A stretch of DNA of 10,945 nt, taken from an uncultured Alphaproteobacteria bacterium (GTDB lineage: Bacteria; Pseudomonadota; Alphaproteobacteria; UBA3830). The translations under genes and the position numbers were made by a program. Location: NCBI GenBank assembly GCA_905233775.1, contig CAJOEB010000020.1, positions 1 through 10,945 on the forward strand. The letters are read 5' to 3'. Shown here piece by piece: positions 7,961 through 10,945 of the stretch. The notes beneath the pieces were generated by a model, which was not told where the DNA came from, ran no database searches, and saw only the letters and a program-made list of their open reading frames with translations. The stretch's first letter is position 1. Every line of letters begins with the position of its first letter.

Positions 7961-7981
7961 GTTGCATAGAAGAGGTTTTTC

Positions 7982-8030
7982 TTGTATCTTCAACTCAATT
8001 CGTTCTTGATACAAAGTTTTGATGAATTGA
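7982..8030 (+). other. Two interlocked inverted repeats before the tRNA genes
   Basis: TTGTATC (7982-7988) is complementary to GATACAA (8008-8014), and TCAATTC (7995-8001) to GAATTGA (8024-8030). The arms are ordered A-B-A'-B', so the stems are either mutually exclusive or form a pseudoknot. All stems are AT-rich, and chance is a real alternative. Confidence 0.35.
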
Positions 8031-8036
8031 TAGAAT
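8006..8036 (+). promoter_or_regulatory. Candidate promoter for the tRNA pair
   Basis: TTGATA (8006-8011) and TAGAAT (8031-8036) each differ by one base from the sigma-70 hexamers. The 19-base spacer is long. Transcription would start near 8043, at the first base of tRNA-Val, so the fit is suggestive only. Confidence 0.3.
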
Positions 8037-8042
8037 GAGTAT

Positions 8043-8117
8043 GGGTGATTAGCTCAGTGGTAGAGCATCTCGTTTACACCGAGGGGGTCGGCGGTTCAAA
8101 CCCGTCATCACCCACCA
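8043..8117 (+). tRNA. tRNA-Val (anticodon TAC), CCA encoded
   Basis: A complete cloverleaf can be drawn. The acceptor GGGTGAT (8043-8049) pairs with ATCACCC (8107-8113). The D stem is GCTC (8052-8055) with GAGC (8063-8066). The anticodon stem 8068-8072/8080-8084 closes with a T-G pair and encloses TTTACAC, giving anticodon TAC (8075-8077). The T stem GGCGG pairs with CCGTC around TTCAAAC. The discriminator is A8114, followed by encoded CCA at 8115-8117. Confidence 0.96.
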
Positions 8118-8170
8118 TTTTAAGGATGTGGCAATGTCGTCATAAGAGAGTTGTCGCAGATTTTATTTAT

Positions 8171-8247
8171 GTGCCCGTAGCGCAATTGGATAGAGCGTCA
8201 GACTACGGATCTGAAGGTTGGAGGTTCGACTCCTCTCGGGCGCACCA
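8171..8247 (+). tRNA. tRNA-Arg (anticodon ACG), CCA encoded
   Basis: The acceptor GTGCCCG (8171-8177) pairs with CGGGCGC (8237-8243) with one T-G pair. The anticodon stem TCAGA/TCTGA (8198-8202, 8210-8214) encloses CTACGGA, giving anticodon ACG (8205-8207). A34 would be read as inosine after deamination, as is normal for bacterial tRNA-Arg. The T stem GGAGG pairs with CCTCT around TTCGACT. Within the D stem (8180-8183/8193-8196), G8182 faces A8194, a mild mismatch. The discriminator is A8244 and CCA is encoded at 8245-8247. It lies 53 bases after tRNA-Val and is probably co-transcribed with it. Confidence 0.96.
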
Positions 8248-8287
8248 TTGTCAAACGTATCATTAGATTGTTTTTAGATTATTTTTT

Positions 8288-8327
8288 CAGAAAAAAAATG
8301 TACGGTAGTTTGGTTTCTGTTTTTTTT
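8288..8327 (+). terminator. Candidate terminator after the tRNA pair
   Basis: CAGAAA (8288-8293) pairs with TTTCTG (8314-8319), and internal A and T runs can extend the stem. Eight Ts follow directly at 8320-8327. This arrangement suits rho-independent termination on the plus strand and lies between the tRNAs and the convergent methyltransferase gene. The stem is AT-rich and the loop long, so it would be weak. Confidence 0.4.
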
Positions 8328-8364
8328 GTGATTTTTGATTTTTTGAGTGTGATCTATGATCTTT

Positions 8365-9249
8365 TTAAGTCGGAAGATCTTTTCGCGTAATTAAAAGAAT
8401 AACCTGCTTCTTTTTTAATAATTCTTCCGTAGTTACTTGAGTATATTTGTCTTTTTCGGTTGCGATATAAAATTTCATACCTTTATTTTCTAACTTTGTA
8501 AACTCTATGAGAGCATTTGGATCTACAGGGTCATTATCGAATGTTGAAACCACAACGATATCAGGTGATTTATCTATAATACTTTCACATGATCTCAAAA
8601 TCGGTATTTCCATGTCCGGAATGTCAACGGCAATCAAATCTACTGCTCTGTCTTCATTTATCATCTCTTCATCGAGCGTACTGCATTCTGCAGTAAATAT
8701 TCTCGGTTCGGAATATGTGCCATCGGCAAACGCTACAACAGATGTACAATCGGGAATGTCGCAAGATCCTTTATGATCTGAAATTGCAATATTTTTTATG
8801 GATACCTTATCTTCGATATCATTTAGAACTAAACTTTTTTTCAGAGCCGAACAAACTTTGCTGTTAGCTTCAAATGCATATACTTTACCTTCATTCCTGA
8901 GGCCTTTTGCTAACGGTATGGTGTTGTATCCGAAGTTAGGTCCGACTTCTACGACTACAAGGTTATCATTGTAAAATGCGCTTATAACACTGTTGAATTT
9001 TGAACGAACTGTACCGGATAATCTTAGTTGTTCTCCGACGTTCGGATCATCTCTTTTTACCATTATAGGCGATCCATCTTTTAGTGTAGTGATCACAAAA
9101 GCACTAACGTCAACTTCTCCTCGCAGTTTTGGCGTCATTCTGAATATAAACTTTGTTTTTTCAAGGAAAAGAACAATAACGAACAATGTAAATGCCACAG
9201 TAACAGCGAATGAAATCGCTTTGTTTTTGAATAAACCAAATAGCTCCAT
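8365..9249 (-). CDS. Membrane-anchored FkbM-family methyltransferase
   Basis: This looks like an S-adenosylmethionine-dependent methyltransferase of the FkbM type, a family that usually O-methylates sugars or small metabolites; the substrate here is unknown. Residues about 10-32 form one hydrophobic segment, probably an N-terminal membrane anchor. The SAM-binding motif I is VVVEVGPNFG (98-107), followed by the post-I acidic residue in FEAN (E127) and IAISDHKG (154-161), all in the usual FkbM order. After TLDEEM (191-196), the usual family segment 'KiDvEGaE' reads AVDIPDME (207-214): D209 and E214 are kept but the EG pair is replaced. It is 294 residues and looks full length. A GGAG site lies six bases before the ATG. 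It is on the strand opposite the T6SS operon, so joint regulation is not implied. The fold call is fairly safe; activity is less so. Confidence 0.8.
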   Translation of the reverse strand: MELFGLFKNKAISFAVTVAFTLFVIVLFLEKTKFIFRMTPKLRGEVDVSAFVITTLKDGSPIMVKRDDPNVGEQLRLSGTVRSKFNSVISAFYNDNLVVVEVGPNFGYNTIPLAKGLRNEGKVYAFEANSKVCSALKKSLVLNDIEDKVSIKNIAISDHKGSCDIPDCTSVVAFADGTYSEPRIFTAECSTLDEEMINEDRAVDLIAVDIPDMEIPILRSCESIIDKSPDIVVVSTFDNDPVDPNALIEFTKLENKGMKFYIATEKDKYTQVTTEELLKKKQVILLITRKDLPT

Positions 9250-9505
9250 TTACATCTCCGAAAACATCACTTATTTTCTGATTTTAAATAAAAAATATTA
9301 CCTATTAGTTAACAAAAATCACGATATTTAATTATTTTGTATTATTTAGATAGATTATCATCGGTTAAACGACTTTTTTATGCACAAAGTTATATAAAGT
9401 TTTATAAGTTTTATATGAATTTATATAAAAATGTAAAAATTAACCGGAAATTAACTTAATTCATGTATTATTGAACAAATAATATTGCTTTCTTAGGATA
9501 AATTT
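9250..9505. promoter_or_regulatory. AT-rich divergent intergenic region
   Basis: No gene is seen in these 256 bases, which separate two divergently transcribed genes and should hold both promoters. ATATAAA (9392-9398) and TTTATAT (9410-9416) form an inverted repeat. TTTATATAAA (9420-9429) is a perfect ten-base palindrome. For the rightward gene, TATTAT (9466-9471) is a -10-like hexamer, but TTAACC at 9440-9445 would be a poor -35 at 20 bases. None of these stands out strongly from the AT background. Confidence 0.35.
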
Positions 9506-10921
9506 ATGCTGAAGAGACTTTGCTATGCAATAATTTTTCTCTTGTTTTTCGTAGATATGGAAGCTATGAGTCTGTTTACACAGGCTTTTGATTATATAGT
9601 AAAGCAAGCATCTTATTCTGATAACGCACAACAACCGCAACAACAGCAGATTATTAACCCAAACAATAATAATATTGTGTCTCATCCTTTTTTCAATCAA
9701 CAACAAATACCTATAAGCATGAATAACGGAGCTGTATTTGTTCCGATGAACAAAAATATTAATCAGTTTCAAAATAACAATAATAATGTATTTGTTAAGA
9801 CAGCATGCATATCTCCCGACGGTAGTCGTCTTGCTCGCATCATAAAAAGCGGAAATCAAGAACGATTAGTGGTTAGGATGGCACCAAATACCGACAGACT
9901 ATGTCTGCAATCTGCATTTCCTATAGAAAAAATAGCATTTGTCGGCTCGCGTTATGTTGTTTGCGTTATTGAAGATAGTAATTATTCTGTGCCAATAAAT
10001 ATGATTTCCAAAGGTTTTAAACATCAAGGTTTTAAGTATCTGAAATTAATAGATTTAGATGATGGAGGTCCGGGAATTCGAGCAGCCGATATACGACCTA
10101 CTGTTAACGCAACTGAGATCAATATTTTTCCCTCAAAAATCAGCGAAGCTTTGTGTACTATCAGTTATAACGGAAGTAGATACTTTACTCATTTAATAGA
10201 TGTAAAAACGGGACAATTTCAATTAATCGTTGAGGGAAATATACCGCCCGTACTCGATAAAAATCTTCAACCTCGTATTTATTATAAAGTATCCACTTCT
10301 GTTCTCGGAATAACAACAGGAATTGATGTATTTGCTATTCCGGAGGGTGGAACCTCAGCTAACGCTGTACTAATTGACCACATTAATGATGATGCAAAAG
10401 AGATATATGTATCTATAGCAGGTAATATTTGTTATAAGTTAATACTTCAAAATGATAATTCATTGCTTATTAGAACATTTAATATAGCAAATGGATCAAT
10501 TGCTGATATAGGACTTATTAATGGTGTAAGTAGTTTCGGTAATTGCCATGTAAATCTTGATACAGAAGGAAATCTTCTTTTTGTTACGATAGGTAGTGGT
10601 AATCAGAGGCAGAATTTTCCATGTTCAGGGAGCATAGCGCAATATTTGACAATGATAAACAATAAATTTGGCGGAGTCAGCTGGTATGGAGAGAGTTGTA
10701 CGGCTGATAATTATATTTGGGTTTTATGCGCATGCAGCCAACCAAATAATCGCTATTTTCTGTATGATCTAAGAAATAACGCAATGCAGGAGATCCATAT
10801 AAACGGGATAACAACACCAATAATAAATAATCCTATAATAAATCCTAACAATAACATGTTAATAAACAACACTTCTGCTCAGCTGCCTCTACAAATTCAA
10901 TCTATTCAAATGCCTTTGTAA
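9506..10921 (+). CDS. Exported beta-propeller protein resembling the S9 peptidase N-terminal domain; possibly truncated
   Basis: A signal peptide is likely: K3 and R4, a hydrophobic core at about 5-16, and possible cleavage after residue 20. Residues 40-95 are Asn/Gln-rich and probably disordered. The folded part begins at about 96 with ACISPDGSRLARI, a TolB/S9-type propeller blade signature. YFTHLIDVKTGQFQLIVEGN (226-245) followed by LDKNLQPR (250-257) resembles blades of prolyl-oligopeptidase-like (S9) N-terminal propellers. RYFLYDLRNN (416-425) resembles the last blade before the hydrolase domain. No Ser-Asp-His alpha/beta-hydrolase domain follows within the ORF. Instead there is a second Asn-rich stretch (440-455) and a short repeat in which the TAA stop falls. 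TTAGGA (9494-9499) lies seven bases before the ATG. The propeller call rests on motifs only. It may be a stand-alone periplasmic propeller or the front half of a broken peptidase. Confidence 0.6.
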   Translation: MLKRLCYAIIFLLFFVDMEAMSLFTQAFDYIVKQASYSDNAQQPQQQQIINPNNNNIVSHPFFNQQQIPISMNNGAVFVPMNKNINQFQNNNNNVFVKTACISPDGSRLARIIKSGNQERLVVRMAPNTDRLCLQSAFPIEKIAFVGSRYVVCVIEDSNYSVPINMISKGFKHQGFKYLKLIDLDDGGPGIRAADIRPTVNATEINIFPSKISEALCTISYNGSRYFTHLIDVKTGQFQLIVEGNIPPVLDKNLQPRIYYKVSTSVLGITTGIDVFAIPEGGTSANAVLIDHINDDAKEIYVSIAGNICYKLILQNDNSLLIRTFNIANGSIADIGLINGVSSFGNCHVNLDTEGNLLFVTIGSGNQRQNFPCSGSIAQYLTMINNKFGGVSWYGESCTADNYIWVLCACSQPNNRYFLYDLRNNAMQEIHINGITTPIINNPIINPNNNMLINNTSAQLPLQIQSIQMPL

Positions 10922-10945
10922 GTACAGACTATTCAAACACCTATA
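10868..10945 (+). repeat. 27-base in-frame repeat running through the stop codon
   Basis: Three units are aligned at 10868-10894, 10895-10921 and 10922-10945 (cut by the window edge). In the frame of the propeller gene they read NTSAQLPLQ, IQSIQMPL-stop and VQTIQTPI. The ninth codon is CAA in the first unit and TAA in the second, a single C-to-T difference. The frame stays open from the stop to the end of the window. Confidence 0.6.

Noticed and set aside
8043..8247. tRNA genes as the attachment site of an integrated island carrying the T6SS genes
   Set aside because: No integrase gene and no duplicated tRNA 3' end were seen in the window, and base composition does not shift visibly across the tRNAs.
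8045..8266. A 73-codon open frame on the plus strand
   Set aside because: It lies across the two tRNA genes, and its translation (for example PVAQLDRASDYGSEGW) is the familiar spurious product of reading tRNA genes as protein.
10919..10921. TAA read as glutamine, as in some ciliate hosts
   Set aside because: tssM and tssA both end with TAA at sensible positions, with tssA at normal family length, so the standard bacterial code fits. A nonsense change is simpler.
8365..10921. The methyltransferase and propeller genes as T6SS effectors or accessory parts
   Set aside because: They lie beyond the tRNA genes, in separate transcription units, and show no effector marker such as a PAAR, MIX or toxin domain. 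Proximity alone is not enough.

Overview
The window is AT-rich throughout. Its main content is a four-gene operon encoding part of a type VI secretion system (T6SS): tssK, tssL, tssM and tssA. The low G+C, the long AT-rich spacers and the divergence of otherwise recognisable T6SS proteins suggest a host-associated or intracellular proteobacterium. An AT-rich alphaproteobacterium such as one of the Holosporales would fit, but this is inference; nothing in the window fixes the taxon.

Layout. Bases 1-153 are a non-coding leader with three small inverted repeats. tssK (154-1446), tssL (1433-2284) and tssM (2281-6684) overlap end to start, and tssA (6697-7878) follows after 12 bases. Together they encode the baseplate-to-membrane adaptor (TssK), the two inner-membrane complex proteins (TssL, TssM) and the ImpA-domain assembly protein (TssA). 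The outer-membrane lipoprotein gene tssJ, often next to tssK, is not here. Neither are the sheath (TssB/C), Hcp, VgrG, ClpV or the other baseplate genes, so the rest of the system must lie elsewhere or be missing.

Bases 7879-8042 hold short tandem duplications, a weak hairpin and two interlocked inverted repeats. They lead into tRNA-Val(TAC) and tRNA-Arg(ACG), both with encoded CCA ends, followed by a candidate terminator. A membrane-anchored FkbM-type methyltransferase gene runs on the minus strand (8365-9249), convergent with the tRNAs. After a 256-base AT-rich divergent spacer comes an exported protein (9506-10921). It resembles the N-terminal beta-propeller of S9 (prolyl oligopeptidase-like) peptidases, with Asn/Gln-rich flanks.

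The points most worth a second look are: (1) TssM keeps Walker A and the TKSD motif but has lost the DTAG motif, appears to have only one N-terminal membrane segment, and ends in a roughly 100-residue acidic Glu/Thr tail; (2) TssL carries a seven-residue repeat near its N-terminus; (3) the last gene's TAA stop lies inside an in-frame 27-base repeat that continues past it, suggesting a nonsense-truncated propeller-hydrolase.
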